A DNA stretch of 64,000 nucleotides from Weissella confusa (GCA_001436895.1 JQAY01000012.1:4953-68952); one strand, 5' to 3'; positions 8,481-16,607 are shown, counted from the stretch's first letter. The notes: a model not told the origin generated them from the letters alone. Numbers and translations are program-made.

Positions 8481-8844
8481 AAGAAAAGCTCCTTAAATCA
8501 ATTTAGAGTTTCATTTTATCGAAAGTTTAAGGAAAACGCGTAAAGGTTCACAATTTGTTCGATAAGTTCACGAAATCAACTTTTTTAGACTTTCGTCCCA
8601 TTATATTGTGCAATTCTTTTTAAAACACTTTTTCAATAATGCTTGGCCTAGTTACACTGTATGAAGGTATTTTCGTTAAGGGGAACCTAGCGCGATACGC
8701 AATTTGGCTCAAACCAAAACTAGTATAGTCACCAAAGTCGTTTGAGATTTTTATCTATAATTCGGTATGTTTGTAACACGAATTTTTAGAGCATGCGATC
8801 TGAAATTACGTGGCACAAGTCTTACGGCGGTGCCATCCTAGCTA
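8481..8844 (-). other. Intergenic region with repeat copy B and a decayed gene tail
   Basis: This region lies between the LacI gene and the FxLYD gene. Repeat copy B lies at 8767-8821. Between about 8622 and 8750 a minus-strand frame encodes a tail that looks protein-like (TSFGLSQIAYRARF, then SVTRPSIIEKVF and a stop). It resembles the end of a LacI-type ligand domain and shows nucleotide similarity to 9993-10043. No start codon or full gene remains. The minus-strand TATAAT at 8599-8604, followed by a GGGAC-GAAA-GTCT hairpin, is the likely promoter of the downstream gene. Confidence 0.45.
8767..8821 (-). repeat. Repeat copy B, downstream of the LacI gene
   Basis: This is the second copy of the sequence at 7552-7604, in the same orientation, with a few substitutions and a two-base length difference. 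Unlike copy A it does not stand directly before an intact gene. Confidence 0.7.
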
Positions 8845-9819
8845 TTACCAACTCGTACGACGTACCAAGGTTCCTGCCAACATTGGATCATGCAAAACTG
8901 GTTCTGGTTGAGAGAGGTCTTTTAGGCGACGATACAACCACTGACCCAACACAAAATAATCAAACCCAACCGTCGTCAATGCTGGTGTCACAATTTCAGC
9001 TGCCGGCGAATTATCAAAGGCCACGATTTTAACATCATCAGGAACATTGAAGCCTTGCTCTTGTACTGCAGCCAATGCCCCCAATGCAATGATATCCGTT
9101 GCTGCAATAATATACTTAGGCAACTCGTTTGTTGCAAGATAATCACGCATCACGGTAATTGTTTCAGTACGATCAAATGATGTATAGACCCGTTTCATTT
9201 GGCCATTTAATGCGTTGATGACAGCGTCGAAACGCACTTGTCCGACGTTGTAGTCAACTGATGGATCAACACCTAGTAGCAACACCTCGCTTGGTTCGGC
9301 GTCGGCGATTAATGGCACCAATAGTTCGCCGGCATGCTGGTTATCAACATTAACTGTCTCAAATTGAGTTGACGGCTGTCCTTGCACAATGACCGGCACA
9401 GAGACTTGTTCTAACGCAGCGGTCATTTCATCCGTCACTTGTCCAGTCATGACAATAATGCCATCCACGTTCTGCTGTGCCAGTTGCTTAACCGCTTCAA
9501 CTTGGCGCTTCGCATCATGATAAGTATTAATCGTTAGAAAAAAATCATCCTGGTTCACATAGTCCATGCCACGCATCATTTCAGTTAAGGCAAATGACGC
9601 AAACGTGGGCACAACGACACCAATCATCCCGCTGGATGTCTTTTTCAAACTTTGCGCAAAACGATTTGGTTCATAGTCATATTCTTTAACAACGGCATCC
9701 AACTTAGCCCGCGTTTCGGGACTAACTGAGCCATTATTCAAATAGCGTGAGACCGTGCTTTTCCCAACACCAGCTAGCCGGGCAATATCACTAATGGTCA
9801 CTCTTTCTTTTTCACTCAT
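8845..9819 (-). CDS. LacI/GalR-family transcriptional regulator
   Basis: The 324-residue protein has an N-terminal LacI helix-turn-helix (VTISDIARLAGVGKSTVSRY, residues 7-26) with the hinge region behind it. A periplasmic-binding-protein-like ligand domain follows (IGVVVPTF, GIIVMTG, VNVDNQHAGELL, FDNSPAAEIVTPALTTVG). The start is the ATG six bases after GGAGGGG; an upstream ATG lies inside that site. Family members repress sugar-use genes. No transporter or sugar enzyme is adjacent, so its target is not evident. Its neighbours are surface-protein genes and decayed sequences. A T-box-like element lies upstream. Confidence 0.9.
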   Translation of the reverse strand: MSEKERVTISDIARLAGVGKSTVSRYLNNGSVSPETRAKLDAVVKEYDYEPNRFAQSLKKTSSGMIGVVVPTFASFALTEMMRGMDYVNQDDFFLTINTYHDAKRQVEAVKQLAQQNVDGIIVMTGQVTDEMTAALEQVSVPVIVQGQPSTQFETVNVDNQHAGELLVPLIADAEPSEVLLLGVDPSVDYNVGQVRFDAVINALNGQMKRVYTSFDRTETITVMRDYLATNELPKYIIAATDIIALGALAAVQEQGFNVPDDVKIVAFDNSPAAEIVTPALTTVGFDYFVLGQWLYRRLKDLSQPEPVLHDPMLAGTLVRRTSW

Positions 9820-9872
9820 CTCGCGCCCCTCCATATCTTCCGTATTAATTCTATCAAGAATGAGCGCAAAAG

Positions 9873-9904
9873 AAATAGCGACGTCATCCCTAACGTCGCT
9901 ATTT
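9873..9904 (-). terminator. Strong hairpin terminator upstream of lacI-type gene
   Basis: Perfect 12-bp arms (AAATAGCGACGT/ACGTCGCTATTT) are followed on the minus strand by TTTCTTTTG. It ends any transcript entering from the T-box-like segment, so it may be a conditional terminator of that leader. Confidence 0.75.
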
Positions 9905-9973
9905 ACTACTATTCACTTTAATCTAAATATCTTGCTGTCATAACCGTACCACCCTAGTGCTTCCAAAGGCACT
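9873..9973 (-). promoter_or_regulatory. T-box-like leader fragment
   Basis: Read on the minus strand, an AGTGC/GCACT stem (9956-9973) is followed directly by AGGGTGGTACGG (9944-9955). This closely matches the T-box consensus AGGGUGGnACCGCG and includes a UGGU tRNA-acceptor-binding bulge. A strong terminator hairpin follows about 40 bases later. This is the order stem III, antiterminator, terminator of T-box riboswitches. A convincing stem I with specifier codon is not seen upstream, where the 3' end of the preceding gene begins at 10079. The next gene is a LacI regulator, which is not a usual T-box target. It may be a truncated relic. Confidence 0.4.
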
Positions 9974-9992
9974 CAATCAGCAGCTTAAAACT

Positions 9993-10078
9993 ATTGTTCA
10001 ATTCCTTTTACAAATGTCGTTTCGATAATGGTTGGACTAATGAACCCATAAAAATCGCATTCTTGACGACTGCCACGC
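9993..10078 (-). pseudogene. Decayed C-terminal gene tail
   Basis: Directly after the stop of the gene at 10079, a minus-strand frame encodes about 28 residues ending YGFISPTIIETTFVKGIEQ and a stop, with no start codon. The DNA at 9993-10043 matches 8605-8654 at roughly three of four positions. The two frames align (SPTIIETTF against RPSIIEKVF). This suggests two decayed copies of one gene's 3' end. The family is uncertain; a LacI-type tail is one reading. Confidence 0.35.
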
Positions 10079-11029
10079 CTAATAATTTTTGAAATTAGCA
10101 GGCAACTGATCCAAATTACTAATTACAAAGCTTGTTTTGTCGCTGTCAAAAACAAAATCCACATCAAAACTCTCGGCTTGCGTTCCCGTATTCGTTACCC
10201 CTGCGCTACCCGAAGTTGGTGTGAATGTCACATGATACGTTTCCGTACCAGGAGCATATTCAGACGGCATTTTAGGTGCCGATTGACCACCTGCGTGATA
10301 CTGGACAAGATATTGTTTCGTTAATTCATTCGCAATATTTCCAAGTTGCCTTTGAAAAACTTCATCATAGTTTATTACAGATTTCGTAGCTGTTTCTGAA
10401 ACGTCTGATTGGTTTCCCGTTTTTTTCTCGTTCTTCTTCATTTTTCGTGAAGATTCATTTTTTAGTTCTTTTGCTTCATCAATCCGAGTGGTCATTTCTT
10501 CAATGCGATTTGCTAAACTATCAGGATCGTTAGTATCTACGTCATCTATTGCATATTCGCCTTCCTCGTATCTGCTGCCATATGTGTCAGGTCGGGTATA
10601 CGTTGCCAATACTGCAGCAAACATTTTCTTTTTTGATAATATGTTTTCTACCCGGGCATATATTTCATCTCGCTTTTCCGGATCTACCTTATGCCAAGCT
10701 TGAAACGCCTCTCCATCTATAGCTAACGTCGAACGCGCTAAATCATTCTCCCGTTTTGAGAACCGGGTCCAATCCTTAAACAAGCTCCCCATATGTCCAA
10801 TATTACCATTTGCAAACATACTGGCATTTTCTTTATTTTGTACAAGTTGTTCCCTATAAAACGAACGTGCAATTTTAGGGTTTTCCTCTAACCGAAGATA
10901 TGCTGAAGTAAACAAAACATTAGCATTATTCATCAACAACGCTTGCCTATAATCATGCTTGTACTTAAAAATGCTAGTTATAAGCAAAACAACCAGCACC
11001 GGAGCACCAAATTTAACCCATTTATTCAT
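10079..11029 (-). CDS. Membrane-anchored extracytoplasmic protein of unknown function
   Basis: The 316-residue protein begins MNKWVKFGAPVLVVLLITSIF, one N-terminal membrane segment without a lipobox. The body is mostly helical, with a strongly basic and acidic linker at about residues 180-205 (RIDEAKELKNESSRKMKKNEKK). The C-terminal 75 residues form a beta-rich domain (YHVTFTPTSGS, ESFDVDFVFDSDKTSFVISNL). No catalytic motif is visible. It is similar in build to the two other anchored proteins between 6.7 and 8.5 kb, and possibly related in origin. A weak GGATG site precedes the ATG. Confidence 0.6.
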   Translation of the reverse strand: MNKWVKFGAPVLVVLLITSIFKYKHDYRQALLMNNANVLFTSAYLRLEENPKIARSFYREQLVQNKENASMFANGNIGHMGSLFKDWTRFSKRENDLARSTLAIDGEAFQAWHKVDPEKRDEIYARVENILSKKKMFAAVLATYTRPDTYGSRYEEGEYAIDDVDTNDPDSLANRIEEMTTRIDEAKELKNESSRKMKKNEKKTGNQSDVSETATKSVINYDEVFQRQLGNIANELTKQYLVQYHAGGQSAPKMPSEYAPGTETYHVTFTPTSGSAGVTNTGTQAESFDVDFVFDSDKTSFVISNLDQLPANFKNY

Positions 11030-11167
11030 CTAACATCCATCCTACTCTTAAAAGATTTATTCTTACAATCATACCTGAACAATGCTTTTTAAAAAATATT
11101 TCCCGAAAAAATAACTCCACTCTGCACATGCTCCGGTATACGGTTATTATCATTGATAAGAACAACT

Positions 11168-11196
11168 AAAAAGCCGTTAGTACTACGACCAACGAC
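11168..11196 (-). terminator. Terminator of the ADP-ribosyltransferase gene
   Basis: A nine-pair minus-strand stem (GTCGTTGGT with ACTAACGGC, two G-U pairs) is followed by TTTTT, ten bases after the stop. Confidence 0.65.
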
Positions 11197-11206
11197 CTTC
11201 ACTGCA

Positions 11207-12142
11207 TTATTTCACATACTTCAAGCTAACCAGCTTGTTATCACCCAAATCATCAACCGCCGTTACCTTGAATTGGCTGCCGTGCTTGATGAGGTATTCC
11301 TTTTCAATCTTCCAGTCAGACAAGTTACCGATGTAAGCACCTGTACTCTTACCCTTTGGCAACGTAATTTGGAGTATGATACCCGTTGCATACTTCTTAG
11401 CAATTTCCTGATCGAACGTGGCGCTCATGTAACCTTTATCAGTATACGTTGCACCAACCTTCAACTTGCCCTTCAAGCCAGCATCAAAGCCGTCCGTTGA
11501 AAGGCCACGCCAAACAGTAGTTGTCTTAGGATTCTTGAACTTCTTGAATGATGAATCAATCAACTTAATCTCATTCTTCGTCTTCGCAGAAGCCTTCTTA
11601 TCCAAACCACGCAACCAATTGTTCATATCGCCGTAGTTCTTGCTGTACTCGTTGATTGCCTTAACTTCCTTGGTCGACAACTTCTTAGCCCACTTCTTGC
11701 TATAGTTGCTGAACTTCGGCTCGTCCTTTGACATCTTTGTCTCTGGATCCTTGTGGTTCAACGTCGTCCCGTCTTGTGACAAGCCCTCATCGTTCACAAC
11801 GTACACATACTTGTCAGTATTAATCTTTGGTAATTCATTTGACGTTACCGTGTAACCACCAAAGTCCGTATATGGACCTGATAGTTGCAACACAGCACCA
11901 GGCTTCATGTAGTAAATCTTCACCAACGTTGTGCCGGCAGCCATGGTCTTGCCAACCTTCAACTTCTGCACAGCGATAGCATCCCCAGCCAACGTCAAAT
12001 CAGTATCCGCTTGAATTGGTGCAGCTGACGAACTTGTCGCTGACACTGCCTCATCCGCAAATACCACTGCACCTGGCATTACAACCCCACCAAGGCCAGC
12101 CAAAGCCATGGTTACAACTAATCCACGTTGCCACATCTTCAT
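11207..12142 (-). CDS. Secreted ADP-ribosyltransferase-like exoenzyme
   Basis: The 311-residue protein has a classical signal peptide (MKMWQRG, then a hydrophobic stretch to VVFA; cleavage after Ala29 is likely). Residues about 140-305 match the actin/Rho-type ADP-ribosyltransferase toxin fold. Arg212 lies in VWRGLS, and the STS-like strand is GYMSATFD (Ser240, Thr242). An E-x-E pair (Glu280, Glu282) lies in WKIEKEYLIKHG. YSKNYGDMNNWLRG upstream fits the helix that precedes the NAD pocket. The order R, S-x-T, E-x-E defines the R-S-E class that modifies arginine in target proteins. The middle STS Thr is Ala and the last Ser is Thr. Residues 30-135 form an unknown N-terminal domain. No translocation partner or immunity gene is recognised nearby. 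ATG follows GGGGGA by seven bases. Confidence 0.8.
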   Translation of the reverse strand: MKMWQRGLVVTMALAGLGGVVMPGAVVFADEAVSATSSSAAPIQADTDLTLAGDAIAVQKLKVGKTMAAGTTLVKIYYMKPGAVLQLSGPYTDFGGYTVTSNELPKINTDKYVYVVNDEGLSQDGTTLNHKDPETKMSKDEPKFSNYSKKWAKKLSTKEVKAINEYSKNYGDMNNWLRGLDKKASAKTKNEIKLIDSSFKKFKNPKTTTVWRGLSTDGFDAGLKGKLKVGATYTDKGYMSATFDQEIAKKYATGIILQITLPKGKSTGAYIGNLSDWKIEKEYLIKHGSQFKVTAVDDLGDNKLVSLKYVK

Positions 12143-12216
12143 GTCACAATCCCCCAACAGTTTTAGCATGTCATTATTATTACATTTTGTAACACAAATG
12201 ACAAACTAAAAAGGAG

Positions 12217-12360
12217 TTAACGATTACGACGTTTGTGGTCTCGTCGGTCTTGTTCCCAACGTTCGATATCTTCCCAGTCAATCGTCCGATCCGAGTCGTC
12301 AGAAAACGCTGCCACGCTAACAATTACGACAAGGACTAGGATAATAATAATCAACACCAT
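12217..12360 (-). CDS. Small membrane-anchored peptide (47 residues)
   Basis: A 47-codon frame starts with ATG at 12360, seven bases after GAGAGGTGA. Its product is MVLIIIILVLVVIVSVAAF, one membrane span, followed by an acidic then very basic tail (DRTIDWEDIERWEQDRR, ending HKRRNR). It lies immediately upstream of the secreted ADP-ribosyltransferase on the same strand (75 bases between stop and next start), so the two may be co-transcribed. A partner or immunity role is conceivable but unproven. Confidence 0.6.
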   Translation of the reverse strand: MVLIIIILVLVVIVSVAAFSDDSDRTIDWEDIERWEQDRRDHKRRNR

Positions 12361-12440
12361 GTCAGGTCACCTCTCACGTATTTTTGTTAATCGTAGCATA
12401 ATTGGTGATGAAAAAACGAACTTGGTATCGCCGAACTTAA

Positions 12441-14252
12441 TTACACAAATTCATCTGGTTTGTCAATAAGCCTATATATTGGCCAATTTTTTACGGCTGT
12501 TCTGCCGTCACTGTCTAACGTTTCCCATAGTCGAAGCATTTCAGGCCTATCAGATAGTAAAATTGCAGCACTTAAGCGAGCAAATTCATTGGTGCTATTT
12601 TCCTTTATACCCAAAATTGTCTTCCTGGTTCCGAATGACAGCATCCCCCGGCGTTTCTCAATTTGCGCAGAATTCAACAGCAAAATTTCAGACAATTGAT
12701 CATTCACCTCTTCCACTTGATTAATAAAAGAATCTGCAGCATCTAACCAAATCATTTCATCTGTCTGATCATACATGTTAATAAATTGCAAAACTGTAGC
12801 ATTGTAACTGCTTACATACCATTCTGGCGTTTTTTCAGTTATCTTAAAATCATTATTTTTAAGAATCACATCAAGATTATATTGTGGCATATCTTGAATG
12901 CTATCCTCCAATAATACATACGGATTAACGTCGGCAAGCATTTCCTCGGTACGTTGTTCTTTACCTCCATTACCTACAGCCACTTTGCCGAGCCCGAATC
13001 CCGAATCATCCGAGAACAGATTTTTTAATTTGCCGTCAAAGAACGTGAAATAATAAAACTTTTCATTTACCGACACTCTAATAACAATTCCTAATTTCTT
13101 CTTGTCTTCCTCTGTTGGTGTGTATAACCTAAGTAGAGCGTTAACTGTTGATAAAGATTTTTGATCGAATTCAGTGTTTGCTATGTCCAAATTCATAAGC
13201 GAGCTCAACCAAATTTCTCTTTTCATTCGATCAATCTGTGTATATAATTCGCTCACGCCTGCTCGTTCTTCTTCACTTGATTTAAGGGGGATAAGAATTT
13301 GATTTTCACCTCTTAATACCCAAATTTTTTGACTCATCAGGGCACTGTAAAGATTTTCTGCTACATTCACCGCTGTTTCTTTTGCTTCGATTGTTTTGTT
13401 AGTTTTCTCGAAATTCCACTCAATCGTCACAGAAGTGCCATTCTTACTTTCCGCAAAGACAAAGCGAATAATACCGTCATACAATTGGACGATAAATTTA
13501 TTTTTCATTCGCTCAATAACGCCAATTGTTTCCTCCTCGTTTGGAAATTTCAAATTCACCGTATCCAACAATTTTATCTGAATAAAATCATCATTTCCCC
13601 ATTGAATCATTTGAGTCACTTCACCGATTTTAGCTGACAAATACACCATATCTTTGTCCAACAAACCAGTTTTTTCCTCACCGATGGGAATATCTAACCT
13701 AACATCGCTCAACTGCCGTAAATCAATCGTTGATATGTGACGAATTGGCATAGACTTGGAATAAACTTCAGTGTCCTTATGGAATTTAACTAATACATCA
13801 TGAACCGTTTCCTTTTTAAGCTTTGTTAATCTCACTTTTTTAGACTTTGCTTTCGAGCTAAATTGTTTCAGGAGTACTCTTGCTTGTGCTGGAGTGAAAC
13901 TACGATAAAAGATCCCTTTAATGATTTCAGCTTCTTCATCCATAAAAGCCGTTATAAATACAACTCCACCATTTTCCGCGTAGTATTCTAGCCACTCTCT
14001 TTGTATAGAAAAGCTCGCCTTCCTTGGAAGTCTGCTTGTTGTTCCTTTGATTTGGAGGTCTACACGGTATAGTAGCTTGCTTTTCTTTCTAGACTTATCA
14101 TCAGAATATACATCCACACTTCCATCCGTAAAAGCAACTTTATCATCAGAATTCAAATGAGGGTCGAGTCTATGATCGCTTAACATTAATAAACCAACTT
14201 CCATTATCGCTTTCTTTTCGATAATTGCGTTGTTAACTTGATTACTCTCCAA
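12441..14252 (-). CDS. Large protein with DUF4365-like N-terminal nuclease-fold domain
   Basis: The 603-residue protein starts at TTG, six bases after AGGAGA. Residues about 10-160 fit the DUF4365 pattern of PD-(D/E)XK-like domains: a GSVDVYSDD strand with Asp, then LLYRVDLQIKGTTSR (the Q-x-K strand), and WLEYYAENGGVVFITAF after it. The remaining 440 residues are mixed alpha/beta and not recognised; they include no P-loop or membrane span. Proteins with this N-terminus occur as solitary genes in defence islands and are presumed to sense or cut foreign nucleic acid. It stands alone between the secreted toxin-like gene and a small membrane protein and looks AT-rich next to the core genes. Confidence 0.55.
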   Translation of the reverse strand: MESNQVNNAIIEKKAIMEVGLLMLSDHRLDPHLNSDDKVAFTDGSVDVYSDDKSRKKSKLLYRVDLQIKGTTSRLPRKASFSIQREWLEYYAENGGVVFITAFMDEEAEIIKGIFYRSFTPAQARVLLKQFSSKAKSKKVRLTKLKKETVHDVLVKFHKDTEVYSKSMPIRHISTIDLRQLSDVRLDIPIGEEKTGLLDKDMVYLSAKIGEVTQMIQWGNDDFIQIKLLDTVNLKFPNEEETIGVIERMKNKFIVQLYDGIIRFVFAESKNGTSVTIEWNFEKTNKTIEAKETAVNVAENLYSALMSQKIWVLRGENQILIPLKSSEEERAGVSELYTQIDRMKREIWLSSLMNLDIANTEFDQKSLSTVNALLRLYTPTEEDKKKLGIVIRVSVNEKFYYFTFFDGKLKNLFSDDSGFGLGKVAVGNGGKEQRTEEMLADVNPYVLLEDSIQDMPQYNLDVILKNNDFKITEKTPEWYVSSYNATVLQFINMYDQTDEMIWLDAADSFINQVEEVNDQLSEILLLNSAQIEKRRGMLSFGTRKTILGIKENSTNEFARLSAAILLSDRPEMLRLWETLDSDGRTAVKNWPIYRLIDKPDEFV

Positions 14253-14626
14253 CGTTTTTCTCCTGCCAAATTATAAAAATTATCGGTTGAGGGGGTGTTT
14301 TGACGTCTTCTGCATGTATCAAATATACAATCCTATCCAACCTAATTTTTCACAATCATTCGGGTAAGCTAACACCTTAATTTCAACACTTATCCTTATT
14401 ATAACCTCTACTACATTTATATTATATCGACACGCCAGTTCAGATAGATATCCTACATAAGTCTCTTCCGATAAAAGTACTTACATTCCACTTTTTGGTC
14501 GACATAATGTTAGACAAACCTACACAAAATTTATCGAACATTGTATCAAAGTTACGTCCATTTTAATTAGCAATAGACTAGCGTTTTTTAATACAAAAAA
14601 GCCCAGACTGAACTGGGCTTCAGATG
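14253..14626. other. AT-rich intergenic region, no gene seen
   Basis: About 370 bases between the DUF4365-like gene and the small membrane protein gene. The upstream part must hold the promoter of the DUF4365-like gene; I cannot place -35/-10 boxes with confidence. No coding frame with a ribosome binding site is found. Confidence 0.4.
14594..14620 (-). terminator. Terminator of the 109-residue membrane protein gene
   Basis: An AAGCCCAG/CTGGGCTT stem is followed on the minus strand by TTTTTT, directly after the stop codon. Confidence 0.9.
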
Positions 14627-14956
14627 TTATTGATGATGCCTGGCAGGAATACCGAGCATTGCGGATAATCCGGTCATGAACCCTGCTAGAATGGCTAGGA
14701 TAATGAATTTTGGAAAAATAAGATGCTCTTTAAAGAAAATAATAGCAATTAACCAGGCCAAATAAACGAGCAATGTCAACAAGACTTCATTCAATCGCGT
14801 TAGGTACAAGAAGGATGCTGCTACCATTGCAACGACACCCCAAGGGTAATTTACCCAAACATCGCCACCCTTAATCGCTGACCAAAGTATTGGGCCAACA
14901 ATTACAATCACTAACAAAAGAGACAATTGTTGCACACCGCTAAACTTTTTACTCAC
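14627..14956 (-). CDS. Multi-span membrane protein of unknown function
   Basis: The 109-residue product has three to four hydrophobic spans (LSLLLVIVIVGPILW, WGVVAMVAASFLYL, VLLTLLVYLAWLIAIIFF, FIILAILAGFMTGLSAML). It ends in a short polar tail (IPARHHQ). GTG is taken as start because AGGAGG lies nine bases before it; an upstream in-frame ATG overlaps that site. It is monocistronic. No family is recognised. Confidence 0.65.
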   Translation of the reverse strand: MSKKFSGVQQLSLLLVIVIVGPILWSAIKGGDVWVNYPWGVVAMVAASFLYLTRLNEVLLTLLVYLAWLIAIIFFKEHLIFPKFIILAILAGFMTGLSAMLGIPARHHQ

Positions 14957-15112
14957 GTTTCGTAACCTCCTCCCCATCGTTTAGCCTAAATTTAACACGC
15001 CTGCAAGGGTACTTCTTTTATGATATTTCGAGTTCCGTGAAATTCTTAACTAGTATCCCGGTTATCCAAATTCCCCTTCCAACAGCACCCGTTTATCGGA
15101 TGTTTTTGCATT

Positions 15113-15148
15113 AAAAAACGCAACGGACGTATTTCATCCATTGCGTTT
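15113..15148 (-). terminator. Terminator of the catalase gene
   Basis: A 12-pair stem (AAACGCAAUGGA with UCCGUUGCGUUU, one G-U) is followed by a minus-strand T run. Confidence 0.85.
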
Positions 15149-15161
15149 CATCATGATTCAG

Positions 15162-16607
15162 TTATAGTTCGATATCTGCCATATCAACGCCAATTGCATC
15201 AGCAACACGTTGACCGTAATCAGCATCAGCTCGCGCCATTTGTTGCACCATCAAGCGCTTGTTTTCAAGGCTGTCAATCGTCCCCAATGTTTGCTTAAAC
15301 GTCTCAACCAAGCGTTGCTTCTCTTCTTCAGACATCAAGTTGTACAAACGGCCGGCTGCTGAATAGTAGTCCGTGTCATAAGGTTCGTACGCCCCAGTCA
15401 TGCCTTGGAACATATCACCACTGATTGATGCGTGTGGATCTTCAACCGGTCCACCCTGGCTATTTGGTTCATAGTTCACACTGCCATCTTGGTTTTGTGC
15501 CATGAAGCCATCCCGGGCGTAGTTGTGGACTTCATTACGTGGGCGGTTAGCCTTTAATTGCTCATAGTTGGCTCCCAAACGGTAACGCGCCGCATCCTTG
15601 TATGCAAACAAGCGTCCTTGCAACAACTTATCCAATGAAGGCTCGATACCTGGCACCAAATTTGCTGGCGAGAAGGCAATTTCTTCAACATCTTCAAAGT
15701 AGTTATCAGGGTTAGCATTCAATGTCATCACACCCACTTCTTGGAGTGGATAATCCTTGTGCGACACAACCTTCGTGACATCAAAAATATCGTACTTGTA
15801 GTCCAAACCTTCTTGGTAAGGAATGATTTGGACATATAGCGTCCATGAAGGGTAATTACCATCTTCAATCGCGCTGAACAATTCATTTTGTAGATAATCT
15901 GTGTCTTGACCCGCCAACTTCTCAGCAACTTCATTGGTCATGTTTGACACACCTTGGTTGCTGATAAAGTGATACTTCACCCAGAATTGCTCACCGGCAG
16001 CATTCACCCACTTATAGGTGTGACTACCATACCCGTTCATTGTGCGATAACTGGTTGGATTACCACGATCACCCATGAGGTACGTGACTTGGTGAATTGA
16101 CTCTGGTGAATGTGCCCAGAAATCAAATTGCATATTCACATCACGCTTGTGACTACGTGGGTCACGCTTTTGTGAGTGGATGAAGTCTGGGAACTTCAAT
16201 GGATCGTTAATAAAGAAAATTGGTGTGTTGTTACCAACGATGTCGTAGTTACCTTGTTCTGTGTAGAACTTAACAGCAAAACCACGAACGTCGCGGATGG
16301 TGTCAGGGTAACCCAGCTCACCAGCAACTTGTGAAATGCGGATTGCCAATGGCGTTTCCTTACCTTCACCGTTAAACAAATCGGCCTTCGTGTATGCACT
16401 CATGTCATGCGTCACCTGGAAGACACCCTTCGCACCAGCGCCCTTGGCGTGAACAACACGCTCTGGAATGCGTTCGCGATCAAAATGCGCCAACTTTTCA
16501 AGTAGTTGGTAATCTTGAATCAACACTGGTCCGCGTTGACCAGCCGTCAAACTGTGTTGGTTATTTGCCCAAGGTTGTCCCTCTTGCGTCGTTAACTTCT
16601 CTGCCAT
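15162..16607 (-). CDS. katA: Monofunctional haem catalase
   Basis: The 481-residue enzyme breaks hydrogen peroxide into water and oxygen in the cytoplasm. It has the complete small-subunit (clade 3) layout. The distal His53 lies in RVVHAKGAGAKG, the distal Asn in DIVGNNTPIFF (about 126) and the proximal haem ligand Tyr336 in RLFAYKDAARYRLG. The NADPH-binding region and short C-terminus fit in length. Lactic acid bacteria generally do not make haem, so activity would depend on haem taken up from the medium; that is family knowledge, not visible here. ATG follows GGGGG by nine bases. A minus-strand TATACT at 16669-16674 is a probable -10 box. The gene is monocistronic. Confidence 0.95.
   Translation of the reverse strand: MAEKLTTQEGQPWANNQHSLTAGQRGPVLIQDYQLLEKLAHFDRERIPERVVHAKGAGAKGVFQVTHDMSAYTKADLFNGEGKETPLAIRISQVAGELGYPDTIRDVRGFAVKFYTEQGNYDIVGNNTPIFFINDPLKFPDFIHSQKRDPRSHKRDVNMQFDFWAHSPESIHQVTYLMGDRGNPTSYRTMNGYGSHTYKWVNAAGEQFWVKYHFISNQGVSNMTNEVAEKLAGQDTDYLQNELFSAIEDGNYPSWTLYVQIIPYQEGLDYKYDIFDVTKVVSHKDYPLQEVGVMTLNANPDNYFEDVEEIAFSPANLVPGIEPSLDKLLQGRLFAYKDAARYRLGANYEQLKANRPRNEVHNYARDGFMAQNQDGSVNYEPNSQGGPVEDPHASISGDMFQGMTGAYEPYDTDYYSAAGRLYNLMSEEEKQRLVETFKQTLGTIDSLENKRLMVQQMARADADYGQRVADAIGVDMADIEL

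Noticed and set aside
8793-9032. Plus-strand open frame spanning repeat copy B
   Set aside because: It runs antisense into the LacI gene, with no ribosome site; its start is inside the repeat.
12181-14626. CRISPR or phage attachment repeats in the AT-rich accessory part
   Set aside because: No regularly spaced repeats, integrase or tRNA gene end was found.
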